From positions 118,337,908-118,401,907 of the forward strand of contig OX352763.1 of NCBI GenBank assembly GCA_947095585.1: a stretch of 64,000 bases of DNA, written 5' to 3'. The notes beneath the pieces were generated by a model that was not told where the DNA came from, made no database searches, and saw only the letters and a program-made list of their open reading frames with translations. The stretch comes from Nephrocerus scutellatus. Its lineage: Eukaryota > Arthropoda > Insecta > Diptera > Pipunculidae. Positions 32,890 through 45,013 of the stretch are shown in pieces. The translations under genes were made by a program, and so were the position numbers. The first letter of the stretch is position 1, and the number at the start of each line of letters is the position of its first letter.

Positions 32890-34455
32890 TGTATATCATA
32901 GGCCATAGAGCTTTGGACTGTGTCCCTTTTAAATTGAAGTTTTGAGGATATCGTATTCGTACCGTAAATGAAATCATCTATTTGTTTCGGCCACTAGTTA
33001 CTGGTATAACAATCAAGAGTTATAAGCAGAACCAAGCGAAGACTCTGTTCGTTCCGTCCAACTTGCTTTTTGACTCATATTTATGCTTACCTCTCCACCG
33101 TATAAACAAACGCTTAGCTACTTGGTCTAATGTTTGTTTATTCAAATAAAACTGTTAATGGCCTATTACGTTATGGTAAGATGTTTCCAATTTAAGAGAT
33201 TAATTAATTGCATTTCACTTTACTATTGGCTTTCACGCCTCACATTTGTGTTTTAACGGTAAGGTAAATGTATGTAGAAAATAAATGAGGTCATCAAACT
33301 CAAAAAGAAATTATGGAAGCAACACACTATACGACAGCAAAGCTTCGAAAAACAACTGCGATGATCACTTTGCCGTCAGAGGGAAGAACCGATCAAAGCA
33401 TCAGTACGATGATGGCCACCATGCAGTTGAAAGTATATCAATACTACAAGCTGTGTAGCTCTAGATCACACCACCGCTTCTAAGCATCCGTAGTAATGCT
33501 TTGCTACTGTCGAGGCTAACTAGCAGCCAGCTAACAGCTTTAGTCGATGAAAATCAAGCTGCTGTGTAATTGGACGTAACCAAAATAGAAAACAAAACTA
33601 CGGAATTTAAACTTTTTCTTGAACTGCAAGAAACTAAACCAAACATTACTTTGGGCCCCTTAACAGTCGTCTATGGGTGACAACATCTATGGGTGGTGCC
33701 AAAGAAAGGTACTTCTATGGATGAAGAACGTCTAATAGCAAAGCAAAAGCCGGCAAGAAGTTCTATTCATCGTCGTTTGTGAATTCGAGTTAAGCCGGTA
33801 ACTGACGCAGATTACTTAAAACACAGCCAAAAGAGTCTATGGCCGGATGTGCCACTTCGAGCGAGGCCTTTGGAATCGGCCAAACTGCATTCAAATGAGA
33901 ACAAATGCGTGCGGTATACATTGTGAGCAAATATCTAATGGAATTTAGTAATTGAATGTAGTGGTTTGTACCGTTCAATCAGGTAATCACATTCTGGCCA
34001 TCGATGAGACTCGAAGGATTATTCAAAATGTAGTGCAGAGATTACGGATTCTAAAGCAGTTGTAACTTTAAAAAGAAGAATGCCGGCTAAGTAACTTGTT
34101 GATAGCAGATTGCCTCACTTGGTTTATTAAAATGATTTTCACGTCCCAGGAAGACATCCTTATGCACTTTGAGTTATTGAAGTCGGATTTAAGCTGGGAA
34201 CACACAACAAAAAGCGCGCTAAAGTACTTAACCTTCCTGTCTCTCTTTTGACTGAGTGTTTTTCTGTTTTTCTTAAGCGTTTATCAAACTCAGTATATTC
34301 AAAAAAGTGTGATAGCCAAGAGGAGATCAGTATGATGTAAAAATCATTTTGATGGATATGATTGCCAAAATAGGTAGGGAGCAAGTATTCAGGCAGTACA
34401 TTGGCACCCATAGCGTACACGAGAACACAATGGGCAACGAGTCATAGAGATGACA
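32890..34455. other. No recognised gene; presumed intron
   Basis: AT-rich sequence. Short frames without motif. Around 33300-33800 the GC content is somewhat higher and LINE-derived sequence is possible, but I cannot place it. Confidence 0.4.
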
Positions 34456-34459
34456 GCAA

Positions 34460-35925
34460 GCGATACTTTTGGTCGTTGCGAGTACAAGGTTTGCGCGTAA
34501 AAATATCCACAAAGCAACCTGGGTATCTCCGGATGGAGCCACTCGATAGCAGATAGACCACGTGTTGATAGACCGCCGCCACAACCCAAACCTGATGATG
34601 GTACGAACGTACTGAGGTGCCGACGTCGACTCGGACCATTATCTTTTTGGTATGGTACTCCGAGCACGGATAGCATCATCAAGAGAGACAGCATCCGCGA
34701 ATCAGACTCAAGTCAACACGGCTGCCCTTCGCAACGAAGAGGCGGTTAAGTGATAGGACTCGCCCTAAATAAAGAGAGAGTAAGTCCTGGGGCGTAGAAG
34801 AGAAATGGTCACGCCTTAAGAATACTGTCATTAGTACTTAGGCAGTAGTCGTAGAGATCGAAACAACTGGTTCGATGACAAATGTAAGCTAGCGCCTGAA
34901 CGCACAACAATCTCATAGGCACGCGAAGATGATTACAAAGAGCTCAGAAGATATGAAAAAAAAACAGTTCACCGGCGAAGGAAAGCAGCCTGGGAGAAGA
35001 ATCTCGTCCGTGAACTAAAACAGTACAGAGAGCAAGGACCGCACCAGGCGCGGAAGTTCTACCAAAGAGTCCGCAGTATGACGCAATATACACCGCTTTG
35101 CACATACTACTGCTAAGACAAAGAGGGTATTCTGATCGCCGATCTCAAAAGTATCTTAGAGCGATGGCAAGAGCACTTCCATGAGTTGCTAAATGGTCAG
35201 CTAACTGAGGAATTGGAGGCTCCACCAATGACCGATAACCACACTATGCTGCCGCCACCAAGCATAGACGAAGTTAGCAGAGCGATAAATCGGCTCAAAA
35301 ATAATAAGGCCCCGGGATATGATGGTATCCCAGCGAAGCAGTTTAAAACAGGAGGCCATGCAATACACCAAGCAATTCATGAAATAATAGTGCAAGTATG
35401 GGAAGAATAAGAGGCATCCTGTGCCCCATACATAAGAAGGGAGATATCACAAAATGCAGCAATTATCGTGGTATAACGTTGTTGAGTACCGCGTATAAGA
35501 TTTTCTCCTCTATCCTTCAAGACAGGATAGCCCCATACGCTAAAGTCATCATTGGCCCATAGAAGTGTGGCAGTGTGGCTTCGTGCCGGGCAAATCAAGA
35601 ACTGATCAGATTTACACCCTTAGGCAGGGGATGGAAAAATGGCTAGAGTTTCAAAACTCACTACACCGTATCTTTTTATTGACTATGATAGAATAGCCAG
35701 AGTAGAACTTTATAAAGCCATGAGTGAATTCGGCATCCCAAATAAACTGACAAGACTATGTAGGTTGACCATGACCAATGTTATAAGCCAAGTAGAAATA
35801 TCCGGATCACTATCAAGACCATTCAACAGCTATAATGGGCTCCGACAAGGGGATGGAATGGCCTGCGTCCCCTTCAACCTGGCGTTGGAGAAAGTGATCC
35901 GAGACTCTGGCGTGACGTGAGGGGC
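34460..35925 (+). mobile_element. LINE, family 'GIPNKLTRLCRLTMTNV', longest copy
   Basis: Order of motifs: RFARKNIHKATWVSPDGATR (APE endonuclease end), QIDHVLIDRRRHN, YRGADVDSDHY (SDH catalytic block), a linker, then LEAPPMTDNHTMLPPPSIDE, VSRAINRLKNNKAPGYDGIP and AKQFK (RT N-terminal motif), NYRGITLLSTAYKIFSSIL, RTDQIYTLRQ, FIDYDRIARVELYKAMSEFG, IPNKLTRLCRLTMTNVISQV and GLRQGDGMACVPFNLALEKV (motif B). The copy stops before the catalytic YADD, at the junction with the ACGCGTG element. Parts at 35186-35410 and 35639-35920 are open, the rest frameshifted. Clade not resolved (RTE- or Jockey-like). Confidence 0.85.
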
Positions 35926-36840
35926 TCAATGTCAGCCCGATATCCCGCATTTGACGCGTGTCGCGAGTCGCGTGTGGTGCGTGTGAAGCGTGGAAAAAAG
36001 AAAATTCTTTGAAATAGCGACCTCAAAAACAGAAATTTTGGCGATTATTACCAAATAATAAACGACTGTGAGGCGTGTTTCGATGTATATATAAAAGTTT
36101 GTACCCGAAAAACGAAGTGTCACGTGTGGCGCGTGTGATGGGTTGATATTTTTTTCGACTTCTTTGAGGTCCTTCTTAACCAACTTCTTTCCGAGCTAGA
36201 AGCTGAATTTTGTCCAAAATAGTATTTTTTTATATTCCGAGTATGACGCGTGTCGCGTGTGATGGATTGGAATGTTTGTTTTATCGACTTCTTTGAGGTC
36301 CTTCTTAACCAACTTCTTTCCGAGCTAGAAGCTGAATTTTGTCCAAAATAGTATTTTTTTATATTCCGAGTATGACGCGTGTCGCGTGTGATGGATTGGA
36401 ATGTTTGTTTTATCGACTTCTTTGAGGTCCTTTTTAACCACCTTCCACACGACCTAAAGAGTGGAAATTTTGTAGGTATCTAAGTCCAAAATGGCATTTT
36501 TTATATTCCACGAATAACGCGTGTCACGTTATGCGTGTGAAACGTGTGATGGTTTGAAATCGCGCATTTTCTTGTTTTTTAGGTCTTTTTTAACCACCTT
36601 TCACACGACCTAGAGGGCTGAAATTTTGTGAGCAGCTATATCTCACAAAGCATTTTTGATATCCCGCTTTTGACGCGTGTCGCGAGTCGCGTGTGGCGCG
36701 TGTGAAGCGTGGAAAAAAGAAAATTCTTTGAAATACAGATGTTTTCGCGACTATTGCCAAATAATAAACAACTGTGTGGCGTGTTTCAATGTATATTTAA
36801 AAGTTTGTACCCGACAAACGAAGTTTTTTTTACATAAAAC
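35926..36840 (+). repeat. CpG-rich ACGCGTGTCGCGTGTG element, copy 2, with 129-bp tandem units
   Basis: GACGCGTGTCGCGAGTCGCG opens the element at about 35950 and recurs near 36670, each followed by TGTGAAGCGTGGAAAAAAG. In between are units with CGACTTCTTTGAGGTCC starting at 36156, 36285 and 36414 (129 bp apart; the first two nearly identical for the whole unit). The right end (AATGTATATTTAAAAGTTTG) matches, in inverse orientation, the left edge of the copy at 48.7 kb. Non-coding. Confidence 0.88.
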
Positions 36841-36844
36841 ATTC

Positions 36845-39285
36845 ACGTGTATCTAATTAAGTGAGCCGCACTGTAACTTGACAAAACTTGCACGTTTCAC
36901 GTTTAGAAACTTGTGACTGTGCAGTAGATTGTTTATTTGGAGTTAGAAATTACACTTTCTGTGTGAGTGAATGTCAGCAACCAACTTGAAATCCTATTAG
37001 AAGTTTAAGCGTAATGACGAATAGGTAACCGAAAAAGTACCTTCCTAGAACTAATCGTAATCACAAACCACTATGACGCTTGTTCTTATGTCATTCATAT
37101 AATTGTTGTTAAGTATTATATTCGTACATAAGCTTTAATGTAAAATTTAGAGAAAAACCTAATACAATGGAATAGGGATACTTTATATTTACGTTCTATT
37201 ACAGTAACTAGTAGTTGGATAGAAAGAACTAGAAAGATATGGTGAACGAGAGTGGCATGGAGAGGGCGAGAAAGATAAGAGAGTCATAGAAATGCATCTA
37301 CTGCTCTTGGTTCTTGGTAAAATGACACCACAAATCGTAAATCGTATCCACTTTACAATATACAGATACAGTTGAGAGAAAATGGAGAAAAAATTAATTT
37401 CCGATCTAACGAGCAGATAAAATTGTAGCGTGAGTTAAGCTGCCCATGAAATTTGCGCTTCTCCCAGGAGCATAGACAGACAATAGTAATGTTTTGAACA
37501 AACCATCGTCATCAACTACGAGTACGTCAATGCAAAACGAACCCCTCGGCGATTACAAAAAAAGAATAATTAACTGATTTTCTGTCGGTTTTTTTAAGTT
37601 TACATCTACAAGTGTGTATAAGTACTTCATAAGCCCTCAAATACTCTGTACAACAGATAAATTCCCTCTGCCGTATTGTTGTCTTCTCGACTACTGTGAC
37701 TGCAAGTTGTCATCTTGTAGCAATGAAACCAAAGGTACGAGTATCTGCGATTGTTAAGATTAACTTTTGCTGTATTCATTCCGTAATTACTATATAAGTC
37801 CAACCACTGCATCCACGAGACCGTTTTAATTTACGTTTAGAGCAATTAACAGTCTCGTGTGTGTGTGTGAAGTCTTGTATCTGCAGTAGAAAACCATATT
37901 TCGCCGAACTTTTTAATTACGTACCACGTTCGATGCTGCGGGACTTACTGTGAACTAAAAACCAGCTCAATGCCGCCGCCGTCATGTTGTGTGGTGGTCT
38001 TGTGTTGCGGTGGTTGCTTTACGCTGCAATAATACCGCAATGCACAGCGGCACAGCAGCATAGCAATTAAACAAACGCTCCACAATTTTGTTGTTTTGTG
38101 TTTGTTTTCGGTTTTATAACACAGCCGACGACAATAGATAGACTGCTGCAACTTTTTGTTTTAAATTTTCAAACGAATTCCTCTCCAATCGATGATTTAT
38201 GGTTATTGCCATTGGTTGCACCAGCAACAGAAATTTCGCATAAAGTTGAAAGTGGAAGTGAGTCACGAATAGTACGATAGATACAATGTTGAAGGCAAAG
38301 AAATACGATCCTCCTCTATACCGCTGCCAATTCTTTCAGAAAGGACACCAATGATTTCTCGAAGAAAACATCAAAAAAAGATTCGAGTTGGTAACAACTC
38401 TGAGATTCACATACCGCTCGATATGCAGGGTATCTCTTAGTTACCCTGTAATATCGGTAGTTGGTTGTAGTATATAGTCGAATAAGATAAGAGGATAAGA
38501 TTGTAAAGAAGTTGACTGAACGGTGATTTGTCAAGGCGCTTATCGATTAAGATACAAATCCCAATTAACTCCGATAATTGTGTACTCGTACACCTGTACC
38601 GTACCTTTTGAAATACCTCACATACACAACACATATGGACTCTTATCACTGTATGCTTTATGATAATGATTATGAGCACACAATGCGTACACTTACGTTC
38701 TAGATACTTTACGAGTATCTATATCTTGTTGATGGCAAATAATATTTCTTCGATAACAATAAAACAGGCCTTGCCAGTCACAGATGTCGTAATATTTAGG
38801 AGAGAATTTCCGTAATTCTGTGTGAAGACGAACAAGTGTTGCCGTTAATTATTAATTATCAGCGGGGCCCCAGGGAACACAGGCACTTTTATCGATTAAA
38901 GGCGGTGGTAGTAGACGACTCTCATTTTCAAACTGACTATGAATACCTACATCTTCGGGATTCATCTTTTCTATTTATTTTAGCGGACACATTAATAAAG
39001 GTTGACTGATTGATAGGGACGCTCATAGATAATGATATTGAAGGGTTAATAGAATGAGATACTATTTGGATAACGTCATGCAAACTAAGGTTTCTTGATT
39101 TTGAATAATGGGTAATGATGACTTGCAAAATAAGTTCATCTATAAATACAAAGCACACTAAACACTTGATTTACAAACGGTGGTCTGATGAGAGACACCT
39201 CAGGTTGTTCAACGTAAAAAAGTCAAAGCACGGTGAACGGCTAGACTTTATATGGGAGCTAAAAAGCAAAATAACAAAGGTAAAA
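36845..39285. other. Unique-looking sequence without recognised gene
   Basis: 2.4 kb with neither tandem repeat nor recognisable transposon apart from a short GT run near 37857. Frames of 60-80 codons lack motifs. It could hold a regulatory region or the unrecognised exon of the minus-strand gene, but I could not find matching splice-bounded coding sequence. Confidence 0.45.
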
Positions 39286-39289
39286 GTTC

Positions 39290-41860
39290 ATTGGAGTCTT
39301 AAAAGTCAAAAGTGAAAGGTCTTAGGGATCTTATACATAAAATTTCATAAAATTTCAATGATTTGAGGTCGTACGATGAATAAACGTATAAATGTCAAAG
39401 ACCACACTACCTGTAGGGACAATAAAGCCAGGGTAAGGGTCGTAAAGATGTTTTAACGTCAATATGTCAAAGGTTTAAGGTTGTAGGAGGTTAAAGAAAC
39501 ATCAAAATGACTGGCGCATACTTCATAGGTAGGAACCGTAGCTGGTTTATACACAAACACCAAAATGTGACAGGACATACTTTATTAAAGGGCTTAAACG
39601 TCAACCGTCACAAATGGTTTAAACGTTTAAATGTAAAAATGTAAAAGCCCAGACTTATTGTTCACGTCATAGAGGGGCTTAAACTTCAAAATTTAAAAGA
39701 TTCGAGGTCGTACAATGAATAAACGTATAAATGTGAAAGACCTGTTCTTATTTGATAAGAGTCGTAGAGATGTTTAAACGTTGATTGTAAGTTGTAGGAG
39801 GGGGTCATAATGTCAATGATGCTAAAACGTCTAAGATTATAGATCATATAGGGGCTTAAACGTTGATATGTCAAAGGTTTGCGGTTATAGGAGGTTTCAA
39901 CAACAAAATGTAACAGGCCTGACTTTATAAACGACAATGGCTTAAGGCCGGAAATGGTTTAAACATTTAATCAAAATGTAAAAGCCTAAACTTAATATTG
40001 AGGTCATAGATGGGCTTAAACGTCAAAATGTTGAAGATTTTGGTCGTACAATAAATAAACGTATATCAAATGTCATGTGGTAATGGTCGTAAAGATTCTT
40101 AAACATCAATATGTCAAAGGTTTGACGCTCTAGAAGGTTTAAACATCAAAATGTAACTGGCCAGACTTCATGGAAGGGTTTCCACAATGTTGGTCAAAGG
40201 CCGTAAATGGTTTAAGCGTTGAAATGATAAAATATAAAAGCCTAGACTTACTATTTAGGATGTAGATTGGCTTGAACGTCAAAATGTCACAGTTCAGACT
40301 TAAGGGGACTAAAACGTCAATAGTAAGGGGTCGTAAAGGCATAAATGTAAAACTGTTAAATATTTGAGGTCATAGGACGGAAAGGCCAAACTTTATAGGG
40401 GCTAACAGGTATCAGATTAGGGATCGTAGATTGGTTTAAATGACAAAACATCATATGATTGTGGTTGTAGGAGGGCATAATGTCAGGTTGCTCACACGTC
40501 TAAGTTATAGATCGTATAGGGGATTAAATGCATAATGCCACAGGTTTACAGTGTTATAGGTTAGTTGTTAGAATGTCAAAGACCAGACATTTAAAAAAAA
40601 CTAACTATGTTTAAGGTAAGAGCTCATTTGAGAGTTTATGTCAAAGTTATACGTTGCTTAAACGTAAAAATTTCATAGGTTTGCTGTTGTAAAAGGCTTA
40701 ACAGTACAAATGCTTATGACTCAAATTCAAAAGATGATTAAAATATCAAAGTTTAGTAGTCATAGAGGCGATTAAATGAAAAAATATCAAAGGTTTTAGA
40801 TTGAAGGAGGGTCAAAAGTATAAAGACAAACTTTATAAGAAACTAAAATGATAAAATTATCGTGGTAAGAGTTCTTTGGAGCTTAAATTTCACAGCTTTG
40901 AAGTTATAGGGACTTAAACGAAAAAGTCTAAAAGTCAAAGGCCCAGACATCTTAAACTAAAAATGATGAAAGTTCATTTGAGCTTAAATGGTAAATTTAA
41001 GATGAATAGGAGGCTAAAATGAAGTTTATGGTTCGTATAGAAGTCGTCTAACATTGAAATGTTAAAGGTATGAGGTACATTTGAGCTTAAATTGAAAAGT
41101 TTAAATGACATATGGGCCTAAAACAAAGTTTAGAGGCTTTATAGAAAACTGTAATGATAAAATTATCATGGTAAGAGTTCATATGAGCTTAAATGTCACA
41201 CTTTGAAGTTATAGGGACTAAACATAAAAGTTTAGAAGTCATATGGGGCTTAAACGTGAAAAAGTCAAAGACTAAGACTTTTTATGGGAATAAAAATACA
41301 AAATGAGAAAGGTTCATTTGAGCTTAAAAGGTTATGAGAAGCTTAGGCGTCCTTGAAATGTTAAATGTATGAGGTACATTTGAGCTTAAATTCAAAAGTT
41401 TAAATGACATATGGGGCTAAAACGAAGTTTAGAGGCTTTATAGAAAACTGTAATGATAAAATTATCATGGTAAGAGTTCATTTGAGCTTAAATGTCACAC
41501 TTTGAAGTTATAGGGACTAAACATAAAAGTTTAGAAGTCATATGGGGCTTAAACGTGAAAAAGTCAAAGACTAAGACTTTTTATGGGAATAAAAATACAA
41601 AATGAGAAAGGTTCATTTGAGCTTAAAAGGTTATGAGAAGCTTAGGCGTCGTATAAGACCCATAACTAGTAAATTTTAGATGGCATAGGTGGCTAAAACG
41701 TATTTAAAGGGTCGTAGACGCCTCTAACGTTGAAATGTCAAAGGTATGAGGTTCATTTCAGCTTAAATTGTCAAGTTTAGATGGTTTAGGGGTCGTAGAA
41801 TGATCCTAAACTGAAAACGTGAAAGGTATGAGGTTGTTGTATATATATAGTTTTTTAAGT
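39290..41860. repeat. Long degenerate tandem array (TTAAACGTCAAAATGTCAAA-type)
   Basis: 2.6 kb of loosely repeated phrases: GGCTTAAACGTCAAAATG, AAAGGTTTGAGGTCGTA, TAAACGTATAAATGTCAAAG, GGAGGTTTAAACATC. Units are roughly 35-45 bp with strong divergence; the right third uses TTCATTTGAGCTTAAA and AAATGTATGAGGTACATTTG variants. Confidence 0.85.
41050..41652. repeat. 299-bp tandem duplication
   Basis: The segment starting AGTTTAAATGACATATGGG near 41098 recurs at 41397, 299 bp later, nearly identical through AAGCTTAGGCGTC. The duplication is much younger than the surrounding array. Confidence 0.92.
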
Positions 41861-42227
41861 TAAGTTTGGAGTTTTTGATACTGATGCCTCATTTAATCAT
41901 AATCTGAAATAAAAGTACATTAAAAAGGTCTTAATTCCAAAAGAAAATAAATATTCTATTGCGACAAAGTCCCACTCCCGAAGACATGTCAAGCAAATTC
42001 TTTTGAAAAATCCCTGCAAACTTTACAATCCACTGAAACAAACCAACATTTTCCACTACACCTGTAGGAAATAGAAGCAAACAAAAAAGTACAGTTAATG
42101 TGTCTCTAGAGTCACCTACATATATTGGCAACGGCAACATCATCAAGTAGCCAACTAGCATATCACATTACAAAAAAATCAGATTTGCAAAATAATCCAT
42201 TGACGGATGAATCCATTTCGTGTCATG
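41861..42227. other. No recognised feature
   Basis: Transition from the degenerate array to unique sequence; nothing recognised. Confidence 0.4.
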
Positions 42228-42623
42228 TTATGTTCTGCATTGCATTTCCCATCTAATGACAGCGTGTACAGAGAGACTTGTCATCGCCAATGCATATTCC
42301 GTATTGGGAAAATGTTCGCCGGGAAATTGGACTTTCAAACCGACTTCCATCCATCTAACAACGATGACTACGATGACTACAACGATGATGACAACGGATG
42401 ACAGAACTACGCGAATGTCCAACCTGTTTGTCTTGATGTCGAACTTAATTGGATTTTCATGCCAAATACCACCCACTGCATCCAATCTCATATGTATGGG
42501 AACCTTTCGACCATTCCCGGTACTCAGGTCAGCAAAATTTGTTGACTCAGCGCAAAGACGACAAACAGTCAAGAAAAGTGTGCGACGACCATATTTACCC
42601 GCTGTCATGTCAATGAGCAGCAA
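42228..42623 (-). CDS. Candidate coding block with a CRLCAE motif, unverified
   Basis: A minus-strand frame of 131 codons starts MTAGKYGRRTLFLTVCRLCA, continues ESTNFADLSTGNGRKVP, IHMRLDAVGGIWHENPIKF and DIKTNRLDIR, then turns into Val/Ile-rich sequence caused by a GAC-type simple repeat on the other strand. The first ~70 residues have balanced composition, and CRLCAE resembles the first Cys pair of ZAD-type zinc fingers of fly transcription factors. The second Cys pair is not in this block, so an intron would have to follow, and no strong donor is visible. The opposite strand is also open here (135 codons). It may be chance. Confidence 0.2.
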   Translation of the reverse strand: MLLIDMTAGKYGRRTLFLTVCRLCAESTNFADLSTGNGRKVPIHMRLDAVGGIWHENPIKFDIKTNRLDIRVVLSSVVIIVVVIVVIVVRWMEVGLKVQFPGEHFPNTEYALAMTSLSVHAVIRWEMQCRT

Positions 42624-42764
42624 ATAATATTCTGCAGTATGGTCGCCTTAAATTAAACCTGAAACAGTGGAACGAATACATAAACGTACAACATAAAAAT
42701 TGTTAAAGATAGACTTTGAAATATTATTTTTCATCTTCTCAACTATTTCTTCTTCAAAACAAAC

Positions 42765-43562
42765 AAACAACTAAAAAACTAAAAAACTAAACAACCAAGC
42801 AACTAAACAACTAAACAACTAAACAACTAAGCAACTAAACAACTAAACAACTAAACAAATAAACAACTAAACAACTAAACAACTAAACAACTAAACAACT
42901 AAACAACTAAACAACTAAACAACTAAACAACTAAACAACTAAACAACTAAACAACTAAACAACTAAACAACTAAACAACTAAACAACTAAACAACTAAAC
43001 AACTAAACAACTAAACAACTAAACAACTAAACAACTAAACAAACAAACAAACAACTAAACAACTAAACAACTAAACAAACAAACAAACAAACAAACAAAC
43101 AAACAAACAAACAAACAAACAAACAAACAAACAAACAAACAAACAAACAAACAAACAAACAAACAAACAAACAAACAAACAAACAAACAAACAAACAAAC
43201 AAACAAACAAACAAACAAACAAACAAACAAACAAACAAACAAACAAACAAACAAACAAACAAACAAACAAACAAACAAACAAACAAACAAACAAACAAAC
43301 AAACAAACAAACAAACAAACAAACAAACAAACAAACAAACAAACAAACAAACAAACAAACAAACAAACAAACAAACAAACAAACAAACAAACAAACAAAC
43401 AAACAAACAAACAAACAAACAAACAAACAAACAAACAAACAAACAAACAAACAAACAAACAAACAAACAAACAAACAAACAAACAAACAAACAAACAAAC
43501 AAACAAACAAACAAACAAACAAACAAACAAACAAACAAACAAACAAACAAACAAACAAACAT
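42765..43562. repeat. (AACTAAAC)n then (AAAC)n microsatellite, ~0.8 kb
   Basis: Bases 42765-43070 are an 8-bp repeat AACTAAAC with scattered variants (AAGC, AAAT). At about 43070 it switches to a pure 4-bp AAAC repeat that runs unbroken to 43562, roughly 120 units. The long (CLFV)n frames on the minus strand are translations of this repeat and not proteins. Confidence 0.99.
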
Positions 43563-44580
43563 AATTTAAAAACGATTACTTGTGGCGTGCTAGAATAATT
43601 GGTAAGGGTATGTATTGGTGATTTTTACCTTTCCTGATCAAAAATTGCGGCTTCCTTTCATATATTGGCTTCTTATTCGTTCAATAAAATAACTCGCCCC
43701 AACTCAAACAACTTTTGGGTGACATACCAGTATTTTTCAACAATCCTCCCCCATGCAAATCGCATCGATGAAACGCACACAGAGTGCCCCCACCTTAATC
43801 CAAATGCTATCGTATCAATTTAATTGGACCTAATCCGCAGGTGAATCGAATTCATGAAATTGGTACGCCGCCAACACGTCGTTGATTGGACTAAGCCTAA
43901 GCACGTGTCAATGCCATCGTCTGAAGCAACAACGTACCAACGATCAGCCACCAATGGTGAGTATCGGTTGCCGATTGCTGATTATCCAGCCATTTGCTAC
44001 GAACTTAATGTCTTACCAAACCTAGAAAATGCGCTTATGTTATACTGTATTTGGTATTCGTATTAGCATTTCAGTTTGGATGACGTTACGCTTCATTTTG
44101 GATGTTACAAACAAATGTACATACATGTATGCATTCAATAAATAACATAACTCTGTGGCAATTTTTAAAATTGAAAAGACATAGATGCCTCTAGTAAGCT
44201 TCGCACTGTAGTGTTTATATCAAAATGGCACAGAATTGATGAAAAAAGTTTAGCCGGGATGCTTTTTTGGACACTTTTCACTCATATGCTCAAAAAAATA
44301 TCAGTTGTCATTGTCATCACTCTATGGTCAGCCGAATTTTAAGACAAACTTTTGAAAATATCTATGCTATATTTGTGACAGGGTACAGTATTTGTTTTTA
44401 CCTTTACCGGAAGGCTAGAGCGGTCTTTGTCTCCTACAAAAGTAAATAACATGTCTCACTTACAAAAGAGAGCATAAGCATGTTTCATATTAATCCTATA
44501 ATCATATATATATTTGAATAGCAACATTATATCCTATAAATATGATCTTCAATATTTAAATGATACAACAAATATAGCGT
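43563..44580. other. No recognised gene; presumed intron
   Basis: AT-rich unique-looking sequence. The plus-strand frame at 43854-44066 has no motif. Confidence 0.45.
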
Positions 44581-44581
44581 G

Positions 44582-44690
44582 TGGGCACCGTGGCTCTAGT
44601 GTTTTGTGCTTCTGAGACTTCTGAGTAGGAGGTTCGCAGTTCAAATCCCAGAAGCAACAATAGTATTAATTTACGGTCCCAGCTTTCGCT
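44582..44690 (+). mobile_element. tRNA-derived SINE, truncated copy
   Basis: GGGCACCGTGGCTCTAGTG provides an A-box-like TGGCTCTAGTG, and GGTTCGCAGTTCAAATCCCA a B box (GTTCAAATCC). The body (CAACAATAGTATTAATTTAC, GGTCCCA) parallels the body of the minus-strand copies at 44.7 and 58.7 kb. It runs tail-to-tail into the next copy. Confidence 0.65.
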
Positions 44691-44862
44691 TATGCCGTAT
44701 CCGAATGACGAATTGAGAGCTTTCCGTGACAAGATATTACTCTCGGACGTTTGTCAGACATTTGCGAGGGGTGGGACCGTGAAAAATACTTTTGGTGTTA
44801 CTGGGATTCGATTTCTGCTCATAAGCCCATGCACTTATCCACTGAGCCACGGCGCCCACATG
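44690..44862 (-). mobile_element. tRNA-derived SINE
   Basis: On the minus strand: GGGCGCCGTGGCTCAGTGG (perfect A box TGGCTCAGTGG), ATAAGTGCATGGGCTTATGA, AATCGAATCCCAG (B box), then a body GTAACACCAAAAGTATTTTT, CACGGTCCCACCCCTCGC, AATGTCTGACAAACGTCCGA, TTGTCACGGAAAGCTCTCAA, TTCGTCATTCGGATACGGCA. The body aligns along its whole length with the copy at 58648-58835. Transcription by RNA polymerase III from the internal boxes is expected of the family. Confidence 0.8.
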
Positions 44863-45013
44863 CCTTATCTTTAACCATCCTATAATCAAATAATCATCCT
44901 ATCTTAATTTAATTTCTTTCAATCTTACAATAATTCAAAATTCATACTGTAAAAGTAATATAATTATTCTGTAATCAACCTACAATCCTACCATAAACAT
45001 TCTATAAACATTA

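Noticed and set aside
43055..43562. Three overlapping open frames of about 165 codons reading (CLFV)n on the minus strand
   Set aside because: They are the three-frame translation of a perfect AAAC repeat and have no start context.
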